A stretch of 64,000 nt of DNA. Origin: Longispora fulva (GTDB lineage: Bacteria; Actinomycetota; Actinomycetes; Mycobacteriales; Micromonosporaceae). Both the position numbers and the translations under genes were made by a program. Each line of letters starts with the position of its first letter. The first letter of the stretch is position 1. Under the pieces are notes generated by a model that searched no databases, was not told the DNA's origin, and saw only the letters and a program-made list of their open reading frames with translations. The stretch covers positions 3,100,001-3,164,000 of the forward strand of contig NZ_JADOUF010000001.1 of assembly GCF_015751905.1 (NCBI RefSeq). Direction: 5' to 3'. Positions 53,516-62,196 of this stretch are shown here, in pieces.

Positions 53516-55608
53516 GATTGCCGCTCCGTTCCTGACGAGGCGGGCAGGTCCTGCACCGCCAACGGGACCAGCCGGTCGCCCCCACTGCGGGCCAGCCAGC
53601 GGCGCCCGACGTCCTCGGCGAACTCGCGCGCCCGACCCAGCCGGGTGCCGGGGCCCCAGTCCTCGGCCGGGGTGCCCCGGACGACCACCCACAGGGCGTC
53701 CTCGAAGTCCGGCGTGCTCCGCAGCCCCCACCCCCGCAACACCCCCAGCACGGCCTGGTACGCATGGTCGAACGGCCTGACGTTCCGCCACAGCCGCAAC
53801 CGCAACTCGGTCGCGATCTGCCGGTCCAACCCAGGCCGGCCGTGGTAGACCGCCGACATCGCGTGCCGGTTCTCCGTGGTCAGCACCACCTGCGGCGACT
53901 CCCTGGACTCCAGGTGCCGGACGAGCACCCGGGCCACCCCGTCCAGCTCCGTGGACTGCAACAGCTCAGCCCCGGCGATCCGCAACACCCCGGCCCGGGC
54001 CGCCCGCAGCTCGGCGACGAACGACTCGGTCGTGGAGACCACGTCGCGCTCCAACAACCGGCCGAGGTGCACCGAGCGCACCGGCGCCTCCCCGAACCGG
54101 AGCCGGATCTCCAACCGGGCCTGCGGCTCCACCGTGGACTCGATGGAACACGCCGACTGCGGCAACCACGTGACCGGACCCCGGTCGCGGGCGATGGCGT
54201 ACAGGCCCGGCGTGCCGCCGACCCTCGGCACGAGGGCGGCGAGACGCTCGGGGCTGCGACCGATCCGGCGGTCGAGCATCAGGCCCACCCGGCGGCGGAT
54301 CCGGTCGCGCTCCCGGGGATGCACCTGCGCGGTCAGCTCGTCACGGACATCGTCGCGCAACAGACCCGACGCGTTGACCAGGTCGCTGTCGAGCACCTCG
54401 GCGAGCTCCAGGGGACCGGAGTTCGGCAGGGCGACCTGTTGCACGATCGCCATGAAACGGGCCGTCAGCGGGAAGTCGGCCAGATAGACGAGAAGGGAGT
54501 ACGCCAGCGGGGAGTACGTCGCCCGGAACCGGCGCACCGCCTCGGCGGCGCTCAGGGCCGGTCGCTCGACCACGGGGTCGGGCCCGTCCGGCAACGCCGA
54601 AGGGTCCAGGAGCAGCTGCGGAGACCAGTCCGCCCCGCCCGCGAGCAGCTCGGCGAGCCAGCGCACCCGGCGGGGATGCAACTCGACGACGGGCACCGGA
54701 TCCGGGTGCCGCACGCCGTCGGCGGTGCGACCACGCCACCGACCGTTCGGCGACAGTGGCCGATCCAGCTTGACCTTTCCGGGTACCACCCTCAACCCCC
54801 GCCTGGGCCACAGCCGCGGCGGGGTCAGGCTGAGCACCGCCACCGGGCTGTGCGCGCCCCAGCGGCGCAGCAAAGCGGGGTAGGTGACGTTCCAGTGCGG
54901 GTCCGCGCCATCGGTGACGACCAGGAACAGGGTCCGCCCGGTGGGGTCGGCCAACCCGGACGCGGCGATCGGCGGACGCGACCCGCTCCGCACGGTCGGC
55001 GGACCGTCCGCCGGCCGCTGCAGCTCCCACCGGCGCAGCAGCCGAAACGCGCCCAGCGTCTCCGTTAGCTCGTGCAACTGCCGGACGAAACCCGACCACT
55101 TCGCCATCGACGGGGCGTCATCGACCACCAGTGCGAGGTCCGGCCAGCGTTCGAGCCGGGGCCGCACCACCGGCTCCCACAGGCCCTCCTCGGCGATCCG
55201 GCGCGCGGTGGCCGCCTCGTCGAGTTCCCTGCGGTCCACCGACGGCCGACGGATCCGCAGCGGGCGCAGGGCACGGCTCAACGCGAGGGACCCGGGGGCG
55301 GCCGGGCCGGCGGGCAACCAGTAGGCGTCGCCCTCCATCTCCTGCTGGTCGAGGCCGTCGAACGGGGGCTCCGGCTGCACGTACACCGGGGCCTTCCCCA
55401 ACGGGGACACCGACCCGGACCGCTCGGCATACTCCGGGTACAGCGGGCGCGGTGTCAGGCCGGCCCCGCCGCCGAGGGGCGCGGACGTGGTGTACCCGGC
55501 GAGGACCAGGGCGTCGGCGATCCGGCCGGCGGTGGGCTCGACGTCCAGGTCCCGCAACGTGGACGCCACCTGGTCGATCACCGCCGAACCGTCCCGGTGC
55601 CCGGTCAC
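53512..55608 (-). CDS. SAV_2336-type protein with degenerate vWA
   Basis: The 698-residue protein matches SAV_2336 N-terminal-domain proteins of streptomycetes. After a short helical region (VIDQVASTLRDLDVEPTAGR), residues 150-270 form a vWA-like unit with LALVVDDAPSMAKWSGF (degenerate MIDAS) and LFLVVTDGADPHWNVTYPAL. A long C-terminal part shows SLLVYLADFPLTARFMAI and RIRRRVGLMLDRRIGR. GTG 55608 overlaps the MoxR stop (GTGA). Biochemical function is unknown; the vWA core suggests it is an adaptor in the vWA-MoxR-VMAP set, alongside the true vWA protein that follows. Confidence 0.83.
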   Translation of the reverse strand: MTGHRDGSAVIDQVASTLRDLDVEPTAGRIADALVLAGYTTSAPLGGGAGLTPRPLYPEYAERSGSVSPLGKAPVYVQPEPPFDGLDQQEMEGDAYWLPAGPAAPGSLALSRALRPLRIRRPSVDRRELDEAATARRIAEEGLWEPVVRPRLERWPDLALVVDDAPSMAKWSGFVRQLHELTETLGAFRLLRRWELQRPADGPPTVRSGSRPPIAASGLADPTGRTLFLVVTDGADPHWNVTYPALLRRWGAHSPVAVLSLTPPRLWPRRGLRVVPGKVKLDRPLSPNGRWRGRTADGVRHPDPVPVVELHPRRVRWLAELLAGGADWSPQLLLDPSALPDGPDPVVERPALSAAEAVRRFRATYSPLAYSLLVYLADFPLTARFMAIVQQVALPNSGPLELAEVLDSDLVNASGLLRDDVRDELTAQVHPRERDRIRRRVGLMLDRRIGRSPERLAALVPRVGGTPGLYAIARDRGPVTWLPQSACSIESTVEPQARLEIRLRFGEAPVRSVHLGRLLERDVVSTTESFVAELRAARAGVLRIAGAELLQSTELDGVARVLVRHLESRESPQVVLTTENRHAMSAVYHGRPGLDRQIATELRLRLWRNVRPFDHAYQAVLGVLRGWGLRSTPDFEDALWVVVRGTPAEDWGPGTRLGRAREFAEDVGRRWLARSGGDRLVPLAVQDLPASSGTERQS

Positions 55609-56615
55609 GTCGGGTCCAACCCCTGCATGATCTGCAACTCCACGCTCGCCGGGGCCGGACGGTCCTCAGGGCAGGACGCCGCCAGGTAGATCGCGTCGAT
55701 CAGCTGATCGGTGGCCAGCGTCCGGGTCTCCCTGGCCTCGACGAACTCGCGGATCCGCGCGCCGTGCTCCCCGGGAACCCCGTCCAACAACCGGTGCACG
55801 ATCGTCTCCAGCTGCTGCTCCGACGGTGGTTCGAGCTTCAGCCGCAGGCACCTGCGCAGGAACGGCGCGGGGAACGGACGTTCCCCGTTGCTGGTCATCA
55901 CCACGAACGGGAACTGGTTGCAGCGCACCCAGCCCCTCGGCACCACCGTCGGCGTGTCGGAGTCCTCGGTCAGGACGCTGACCGGCGCGGACTCCCCGCC
56001 CGGTTCGCTCTCGGCGAGTCTGGCCAGCTCCCTGATCCGGAAGCCGCCCTCCTCGAACACGTGCAGCAGGTCGTTGGGCAGGTCGATGTCGCTCTTGTCG
56101 AGTTCGTCGATGAGGACGACCCGCGGCCGGTTCCACGGCAGCAGGGCGGTCCCGAGCGGCCCGAGGCGAATATAGCGGCCGATGTCACCGGGGCCGAACG
56201 GACCGTCCGCCGCCGGCGACCGGCCCTGCTGGAGGGACTGGGCCCGGACGTGGCCGATGGCGTCGTATTCATACAGGCCGTCCGACAGCCGGCTGGCGCT
56301 GGTGACGGGCCACCGCAGCACCGGGCCCAGCCGCAGCTCGGTGGCGACCAGTTGGGCCAGGGTCGACTTGCCCACCCCGGCGTCCCCGGTCACCAGCAGG
56401 GGTCTGCGCAGGGTGAGGGCGGCGTTGACCATGTCGACGGCATCGGTGTTGAGGAGTTCGGCCAGCCGGTACTCCCGCCGCTCGACGATCGTGTCGACGT
56501 CGCGGACCGGGCCGGATGGGGTGAACGACCGCCAGGTCGGCGGGGCGACCAGCTGATCCCACCGTTCCGGCTCCGCGGGCCGGCCCTCACCCTTGAAGAT
56601 CTGCCAGTCGCTCAT
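55605..56615 (-). CDS. MoxR-family AAA+ ATPase
   Basis: The 336-residue ATPase has Walker A GDAGVGKST (77-85), Walker B VVLIDELDKSD (166-176), sensor I VVMTSNGERPFPAPFLRRCL (arginine finger FLRR) and ends with a C-terminal helical lid. It is the MoxR subunit expected beside vWA and VMAP proteins; MoxR ATPases act with vWA partners as chaperones that remodel or load client proteins. ATG 56615 overlaps the VMAP stop (ATGA). A cysteine-rich region is absent. Confidence 0.93.
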   Translation of the reverse strand: MSDWQIFKGEGRPAEPERWDQLVAPPTWRSFTPSGPVRDVDTIVERREYRLAELLNTDAVDMVNAALTLRRPLLVTGDAGVGKSTLAQLVATELRLGPVLRWPVTSASRLSDGLYEYDAIGHVRAQSLQQGRSPAADGPFGPGDIGRYIRLGPLGTALLPWNRPRVVLIDELDKSDIDLPNDLLHVFEEGGFRIRELARLAESEPGGESAPVSVLTEDSDTPTVVPRGWVRCNQFPFVVMTSNGERPFPAPFLRRCLRLKLEPPSEQQLETIVHRLLDGVPGEHGARIREFVEARETRTLATDQLIDAIYLAASCPEDRPAPASVELQIMQGLDPT

Positions 56616-58012
56616 GGTTCTCTCGGCTCCTTCCAGGTCAACGTCGTGCCGTCGGGGAACCAGTGCGGGTTGTCCCAGATCAGAGCTACGTCGCGGCCTT
56701 TTCTGCGGCGGTGCTCGCGGAGCATGTCCGGCATCTTGATGGGCGACATCGAGGTGAGGATCCGAACGGCCTCGCCGCCGCGGTGCCACAGGATCAGCGG
56801 CGTGCCCCGGCCGATCATCCGGTGGATGAACCGTTCCCGGTCCGGCCCCATGTTGCCCACCACGACCCCGACGCAGTCGGGTTCGATCGTCGCCGCGGGG
56901 CTCGCCACGCGGGCGATGCGGTGCGTGTCGGCCTTGAGCCCGAGGAGGTCTCCCCAGCGGACCGTGTGATCGACCCGGACCGACTCCGGCGGCCGTTGCC
57001 GGTCCAGCCGCAGCACCACCGGCAGCAGCTCACCGAGCGGCAGGTCCGCGGTCGGCCAGCGTTCGACCGGCTCGCCGAACAGCAGCTCCTCCGGCAGCAG
57101 GAACTCCAGGATGGGCTGCTTGTCCCCCAGGTCGCCGCCCTCGGCCAGCTCCCGCTCCAGCGCCGTCCACAGCACGCCGGGCAGCTCCCGCAGCCCGATA
57201 GCGTCCCGGTCGGGGACCACGATGGTCTGCGCCTCGCGGACGACCGGCGCGGTGTCGGGCTCGCGGGTGTCGAGATACCACCACATCGTCAGCTCGTAGT
57301 CGTCAGGCGAGTGCCGGGCGATCCGGGTGGCGATGTGTTTGCGGCTGCCCCAGTTCTCCGAGGGCAGCTTGCTCTCCAGGTTCGGAACCCGGTCGCCCAA
57401 CCCGCTTTCGATGTAACGCCGGCAGATGTCCCTGATCGACTCCGCAGTGTCGGTGAACCCGCTGCTGAGGTGTTCGCACCGGTAGGCGACCCGGCGCAGG
57501 AACGTCCACAGCACGAGGGGCGCGTGCGCCAGCAGAACGTCGATGCAGTCGTGGAAGTCCCGGATCGACGACAGCGGGTCGAGCTTGCCGAACTCCGACC
57601 GGGTGATCTGGTAGGCCGTCCGCCAGTCCTGCGGGATGGGCGAGAGCACCTTGAGTTCGTCGCGGAGCCGGTTGAGATGCCCCTTCTCCTCGGGGTGGGC
57701 GAGCTCGTCGAGGTAGTCGACCAGGGCCTTGACGGACTTCTTCTGCGGCGGGAACAGCCACGGCAGGCTGGTGCAGATGTCGTACAGCTTCAGTGCCGGC
57801 GACACCTCGTCGTACTCCTCGAACAGCTCCCGCACGACCTCCAGACAGTCCCGCGCCTCACTGCCCGGGACCCAGTCGGGCAGGAAGCCGTGGATCTCCG
57901 TCTGCAACTCCCGGACCAGCTCCCGCAACATTCCGCCCCGGTGGGCGGGCGACGGGTGCACATCCGCCAGCAGCGTGGCGACCTTGCGGTGCTCGGCGTG
58001 CGTGCCGGTCAT
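56612..58012 (-). CDS. VMAP protein with N-terminal effector-associated domain
   Basis: The 466-residue protein has an N-terminal effector-associated domain (about 25-110) with GFLPDWVPGSEARDCLEVVR and CTSLPWLFPPQKKSVKALVD. The C-terminal part resembles VMAP-C: YELTMWWYLDTREPD, LRELPGVLWTALERELAEGG, and DVALIWDNPHWFPDGTTLTW at the end. VMAP (vWA-MoxR-associated protein) is the named third component of ternary vWA/MoxR conflict systems; its domain recruits effectors carrying a matching EAD. The matching EAD is in the upstream caspase-like gene. Overlaps by ATGA at both ends. Confidence 0.83.
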   Translation of the reverse strand: MTGTHAEHRKVATLLADVHPSPAHRGGMLRELVRELQTEIHGFLPDWVPGSEARDCLEVVRELFEEYDEVSPALKLYDICTSLPWLFPPQKKSVKALVDYLDELAHPEEKGHLNRLRDELKVLSPIPQDWRTAYQITRSEFGKLDPLSSIRDFHDCIDVLLAHAPLVLWTFLRRVAYRCEHLSSGFTDTAESIRDICRRYIESGLGDRVPNLESKLPSENWGSRKHIATRIARHSPDDYELTMWWYLDTREPDTAPVVREAQTIVVPDRDAIGLRELPGVLWTALERELAEGGDLGDKQPILEFLLPEELLFGEPVERWPTADLPLGELLPVVLRLDRQRPPESVRVDHTVRWGDLLGLKADTHRIARVASPAATIEPDCVGVVVGNMGPDRERFIHRMIGRGTPLILWHRGGEAVRILTSMSPIKMPDMLREHRRRKGRDVALIWDNPHWFPDGTTLTWKEPREP

Positions 58013-59034
58013 GACACCCCCTCACCGTCGAGGTGGGCCAGCAGCGCCCGGACCGACCGGGCGTCGGGCGGGAAGAGGTGGGGCAGCGCACGGCAGATGC
58101 CGGCGAGGATCTGCTCCCCGTCCTCGATCTCCCACAGCGCGCGCGTGACGTCCAGACAGTCCCGGAAGGAGTGCTCGGGCGTCCAGCCGTCCAGAAAGCC
58201 GCCGAACTCCGACCGCAGCTCGTCGACCAGGGCGGTCAGGCCGTCGCGCCCCTGCCGGAACGCCGGCACGGCGCGCAGGAGGGTCGCCGCTTCCCGGTGT
58301 CCGGGCCGGTGGACCCGCGCGGGTCCGCCGGCCGCCGGTTCGGGTGTGGTCGGCGCGGGCGGCCGCGGGACGGTCAGGGTCTGGCCGTCGACGTCCCGGT
58401 AGGACAGGACTCCCAGCCCCGGATCGCCGCTCTCCGCGATCCGCGAGGACAGGGTCTGAAACAGCCACGGCGTCGGTAGCGGCCAGGCGGTGGCGGACTC
58501 CAGCAGCTCCAGCAGGCTCCGCGTGAGCTGTCCCCTGGCGTGCAGCACCGACTGCCGTCGACCGGGAGCGGGGCTGCCGGCCCCGAGTTCCACTCTGGTG
58601 GGTGCCGGACCGGGTTCCGCTGTCACGTCGCTGGTGTCGAGCAGGACCACCTGTTCCGGGTATCGGACGGTCGAGGTGCGCAGCCACGCCAGCAGACCGT
58701 CGCGGTCGAGCGCCTCCGGCCGCCCCGCGGCGGGGAGGCACAGTTGGGTGCCGTCCTGGAGGCTGGGGCCGGCCCAGTACACGAACAACGCGTCGCCTCC
58801 GGTCGCCGGCAGTTCCGCGGTGAGGAACTCGACCAGCCCGGTCGCCGGCCGGGACACGGCGGAGGCCACCTCCGGTGCGGTGAAACAGGCGATCCGGTCG
58901 GCCGGCACCCGCATCCGGGCCAGCCAGTCCAGGACCCGCGCCGCCTCCCGCACTGCACCGGGCACGCGCCGTCCGGCCCCGGTCTCCTCGACGGCCACGA
59001 CCACGGCCCGGCTGAACTCCGGTCGGGCCGTCAC
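58009..59034 (-). CDS. Degenerate caspase-like effector with C-terminal EAD
   Basis: The 341-residue protein begins with a caspase fold: VVVAVEETGAGRRVPGAVRE, DALFVYWAGPSLQDG where the YYSGHG histidine would be, and QVVLLDTSDV where the LDxCxSG cysteine would be. Both catalytic residues are replaced (Pro90 and Ser135 at the expected positions), so proteolysis is unlikely. From about 250 an effector-associated domain follows: GFLDGWTPEHSFRDCLDVTR, CRALPHLFPPDARSVRALLA, clearly homologous to the N-terminus of the VMAP protein. It is the first gene of the operon; ATG 59034 is the first plausible start. Confidence 0.82.
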   Translation of the reverse strand: MTARPEFSRAVVVAVEETGAGRRVPGAVREAARVLDWLARMRVPADRIACFTAPEVASAVSRPATGLVEFLTAELPATGGDALFVYWAGPSLQDGTQLCLPAAGRPEALDRDGLLAWLRTSTVRYPEQVVLLDTSDVTAEPGPAPTRVELGAGSPAPGRRQSVLHARGQLTRSLLELLESATAWPLPTPWLFQTLSSRIAESGDPGLGVLSYRDVDGQTLTVPRPPAPTTPEPAAGGPARVHRPGHREAATLLRAVPAFRQGRDGLTALVDELRSEFGGFLDGWTPEHSFRDCLDVTRALWEIEDGEQILAGICRALPHLFPPDARSVRALLAHLDGEGVS

Positions 59035-59601
59035 GATCCCACCGGTACGACTACACCGGCCGCATCCCGTCGGGACCGGGCCCCTGTGCCGTATTCGTCG
59101 TCGCGAACACCGATGCCTGGGACAGTGCTAGAAGTCGACACCGCGCATGTCTCCTCGGGAATGGCCGTCAGCGGTGGGCCGCGTCCTGCTGGCGTGGAGC
59201 GTCTTCGCAGCTCGACGGCAGGAGAAAGTGGCGTGAATGGTCCTTACGGGAGGATCACGCTACCGACGGGCACAAGAGATTCGCAACGACCGAATGGCCA
59301 AGGTCGACCATCGGGAAACCACGGATTGAATTGTGCCTACAATTCTGGAACTCCTCGGGGGCATTTCCGGATCCGAGTGCGCCTGGCAGCGACGAGAAAG
59401 ATCCAACGCCACGCGACCGGAACCATTCCCCGATCTCCCGTTGCGCAACTCTTACAATGGGCGACTACGCACAGTAAGTATGTCGGAAGATTGACAGGTT
59501 TTTCCGGTAACCAAAGGGCATCCGGCGAGGCCGCAGCTCGGGCCGTCCCATGTCGACTACCCGATTGCGGTCACCGGACCGTTCGCATAAGACGATCAGC
59601 T
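59035..59601. promoter_or_regulatory. Regulatory region between the conflict operon and the pentapeptide-repeat gene
   Basis: The 567 bases separate two divergent transcription units and are AT-richer than the flanks. A perfect GAATTGT-GCCT-ACAATTC palindrome lies at 59328-59345. Long rightward frames running through here are antisense to the caspase gene and lack domain features. A CTTACAATGG element near 59453 and a TTGACA near 59491 are promoter-like, but no complete pair with normal spacing is clear. Confidence 0.45.
59328..59345. promoter_or_regulatory. Perfect 18-bp inverted repeat, candidate operator
   Basis: Seven-base arms GAATTGT and ACAATTC are perfectly complementary around GCCT. 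Being AT-rich and in the middle of a divergent intergenic region, it looks like a repressor site rather than a terminator. Confidence 0.5.
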
Positions 59602-61053
59602 ATGACCACTCCCCCGGTACCCGCCCCCGCCACCAGCGCCCTGCGGCGACGGCAGCTGATGGAGATCCGCCGGGCGGTCGCCGTCGCCGTCCTCGCCGGC
59701 GTCGCCCTGATCCTGGCGATGAGCGCCGTGGCGTGGTGGCTGGGCGGCACGCCCACCCTGCGGCGCGAACCACAGATCTCCGCCACCGGCGTCTACAACC
59801 TGCTCAAACTCATCTTCGCCGTGGTCGCCGGCATCGGCGGCATCGTGGCACTCGTGGTCTCATACCGCCGCCAGCAGTACGTGGAGGCCGCCGACGAACG
59901 GGCCGAGGCCGCGCACATCCTCGCCGAGGCGGCCGAACAGCGCTCCGCCGCCCGCCAACTCCTCGACCAGGTCGCCGACGAGCGGGCATCACTGGCGTCA
60001 CGCCGCGACGACACCCGGCTGTTCAACGAACGCTACGCGCGGGCGTCAGAACAACTCGGCTCGCTCCGCCCGGCCGTCCGGATGGCCGGCGTGCACGCGA
60101 TGGCCGGCCTCGCCGACGACTGGGAACACGGCCGCCAATCCTGCGTCGACGTGCTGTGCGCCTATCTGCGGATCCCTTATTCCCCACCGAGCGACCCGAC
60201 CCTTTCCCCGACACCACCCACCCCGGAATGGCTGGCCCGACAGGACGAGATCCGGGCCGAACAACAGGTCCGCTACACCGCCATTCGCATCATCGCCCAC
60301 CGGCTGCGTCCCGACGCCGAAACCTCGTGGCAGGGTCATTCCCTCGACTTCACGGGAGCGACATTCGACGGTGGCGATTTCCACGACGCCGTATTCTCCG
60401 CCGGCCGGGTCGATTTCACCGAGGCGACCTTTCCGGCGGGCCTCACGAGTTTCGAGGGAGCGCAATTCACCGGCGCGACGGTCTCCTTCTCCCGGGCACA
60501 ATTCACCGGCGCCACCCTCCTATTCACCGGCGCGGCGTTCCTGGCCGCAGACACCACTTTCGACGGCGCCAGATTCTCCCGTGGCCGGGTCATGTTCGAC
60601 CACGCCCGCGTCGAGGCCGGGCTGGTCTTCGACCGCGCCGACCTCGACGACTGCCTCCTGTCGTTCACGGCGCTGACGGTCGCGGCGGGCTCGGTGTCGT
60701 TCGCCGCCACCCGGGTCAACGGCGGCACGGTCCACTTCCAGGACGCCGAGATCGCCGGGCAGGGCAGAATGGCGTTTCACTCCACCGACTTCTCCGGCGG
60801 CACGGTGACGTTCGCCAACACCGGCTTCCTCGGCGGCGACACGTCCTTTCAGGGCTCCTCGTTCACCGGCTGCGTCGTCACCCTCGCGGGCGCCCGGTTC
60901 GCCGGCGGCAGGGTGACCTTCGACGGCATCCGGATCCACCCGGGGCCCGCCCCGCGACTCGACGCCTCGATCGTGGCCGCACCGCCGCCAGGCCTGGAAC
61001 TCGGCCCGATGCTGACCGTGACACCGTCGACACCCGGGACCTCACCGGAGTAA
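59602..61053 (+). CDS. Two-TM pentapeptide-repeat protein
   Basis: The 483-residue protein has two N-terminal TM helices (VAVLAGVALILAMSAVAWWL at about 30-48 and LIFAVVAGIGGIVALVVSY at 70-88). A coiled-coil-like Glu/Ala/Arg region (95-150) and a helical domain (RMAGVHAMAGLADDWEHGRQ) follow. From about 248 to 455 comes an array of quintets (e.g. FTGATFDGGDFHDAVFSAG, FRGAQF-like GAQFTGATVSFSRAQFTGAT), forming a right-handed beta-helix. The ribosome site is weak. Membrane pentapeptide proteins of this type often accompany actinobacterial conflict loci; it is divergent from the ten-gene operon. Its 3' end overlaps the convergent sigma gene by 12 bases. Confidence 0.85.
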   Translation: MTTPPVPAPATSALRRRQLMEIRRAVAVAVLAGVALILAMSAVAWWLGGTPTLRREPQISATGVYNLLKLIFAVVAGIGGIVALVVSYRRQQYVEAADERAEAAHILAEAAEQRSAARQLLDQVADERASLASRRDDTRLFNERYARASEQLGSLRPAVRMAGVHAMAGLADDWEHGRQSCVDVLCAYLRIPYSPPSDPTLSPTPPTPEWLARQDEIRAEQQVRYTAIRIIAHRLRPDAETSWQGHSLDFTGATFDGGDFHDAVFSAGRVDFTEATFPAGLTSFEGAQFTGATVSFSRAQFTGATLLFTGAAFLAADTTFDGARFSRGRVMFDHARVEAGLVFDRADLDDCLLSFTALTVAAGSVSFAATRVNGGTVHFQDAEIAGQGRMAFHSTDFSGGTVTFANTGFLGGDTSFQGSSFTGCVVTLAGARFAGGRVTFDGIRIHPGPAPRLDASIVAAPPPGLELGPMLTVTPSTPGTSPE

Positions 61054-62196
61054 GGCGTTGAGCCGGGCGGCCTGGCGGGTCAGGTGGTCGCGCTCGGCGA
61101 GGTTGGACGCCCGGTGGGCCGCCTCGGCGTACAGCCGTGCGGCCATGGCCAGGTCGCCGTCGCGCTCGTGCAGGTACGCGGCCACCGCCGTGTGCCGGGG
61201 CAGCGCGTCATCCAACGCCGCCAACGCCGCCAGTCCAGCGCGCGGCCCATCGGCCTCGCCGACGGCCACCGCGCGGTTGAGCCGGACGACCGGGCTGTCG
61301 GTGAGGCGCGCGAGTTCGTCGTACCACTCGACGATCTGAACCCAGTCGGTCTCCGCGGCGGCGGGCGCGTCGGCGTGCAGCGCGGCGATGGCCGCCTGGG
61401 CCTGGTACTCGCCCAGCCGGTCGCGCGCGAGGGCCGCCTGCAGGATCTCCACGCCCTCGGCGATCGACCGGGTGTCCCACCGGGCACGGTCCTGTTCGGC
61501 GAGCGGCACCAGACTGCCGTCGGGCGCGGTGCGGGCGGCGCGCCGGGCGTGGTGCAGCAGCATGAGGGCGAGCAGCCCCGCCACCTCGGGGTGGTCGATC
61601 GTGGCCGAGAGCTGCCGGGTGATCCGGATGGCCTCGGCCGCGAGGTCGACGTCGCCGGAGTAGCCCTCGTTGAAGATCAGGTAGCAGACGCGCAGCACCG
61701 TGGCGACATCGCCGGGCTGGTCGAACCGCACACCGGCCACGGTGCGCTTGGCCCGGCTGATCCGCTGCGCCATGGTCGCCTCGGGCACCAGATAGGCGCT
61801 CGCGATCTGGCGGGTGGTCAGCCCGCCGACGGCGCGCAGCGTGAGCGCGACCGCCGACGACGGCGTCAACGACGGGTGCGCGCACAGGAAGTAGAGCTGC
61901 AGCGTGTCGTCCACCGCCGGCGCGGGACCGGGCACCGGCTCCTCGTCGAGGAGGTCCTCGCGACGGCGGCGGGCGGCGTCCGCGCGGGTCGCGTCGAGGA
62001 ACTTGCGCCAGGCCACGGTGACCAGCCAGCCCTTCGGGTCCCGCGGCGGGTCGGCCGGCCAGACCCGGACCGCCTCGACCAGCGCGTCCTGCACGGCGTC
62101 CTCGGCCGCCGCGAAGTCAGCTCCGCGGCGGACGAGGATCCCGAGCACACCCGGCGTGAGGCTGCGGAGCATGACCTCGTTCACCGGATCGTTCAC
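61042..62196 (-). CDS. ECF42-type RNA polymerase sigma factor (second copy)
   Basis: The 384-residue protein has region 2 (AAAEDAVQDALVEAVRVWPA; GWLVTVAWRKFLDATRADAA), region 4 (LTTRQIASAYLVPEATMAQR followed by ISRAKRTV) and the long ECF42 C-terminal extension (LGEYQAQAAIAALHADAPAA; SPVVRLNRAVAVGEADGPRA). The GTG at 62196 overlaps the YCII stop (GTGA). It is paralogous to the sigma factor at 14562 but with only moderate visible similarity, so it is not a recent duplicate. Confidence 0.93.
   Translation of the reverse strand: MNDPVNEVMLRSLTPGVLGILVRRGADFAAAEDAVQDALVEAVRVWPADPPRDPKGWLVTVAWRKFLDATRADAARRRREDLLDEEPVPGPAPAVDDTLQLYFLCAHPSLTPSSAVALTLRAVGGLTTRQIASAYLVPEATMAQRISRAKRTVAGVRFDQPGDVATVLRVCYLIFNEGYSGDVDLAAEAIRITRQLSATIDHPEVAGLLALMLLHHARRAARTAPDGSLVPLAEQDRARWDTRSIAEGVEILQAALARDRLGEYQAQAAIAALHADAPAAAETDWVQIVEWYDELARLTDSPVVRLNRAVAVGEADGPRAGLAALAALDDALPRHTAVAAYLHERDGDLAMAARLYAEAAHRASNLAERDHLTRQAARLNALLR

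Noticed and set aside
59453-59496. Complete sigma-70 promoter in the region upstream of the pentapeptide gene
   Set aside because: TACAAT and TTGACA-like hexamers are present but their spacing and order are wrong for one promoter.
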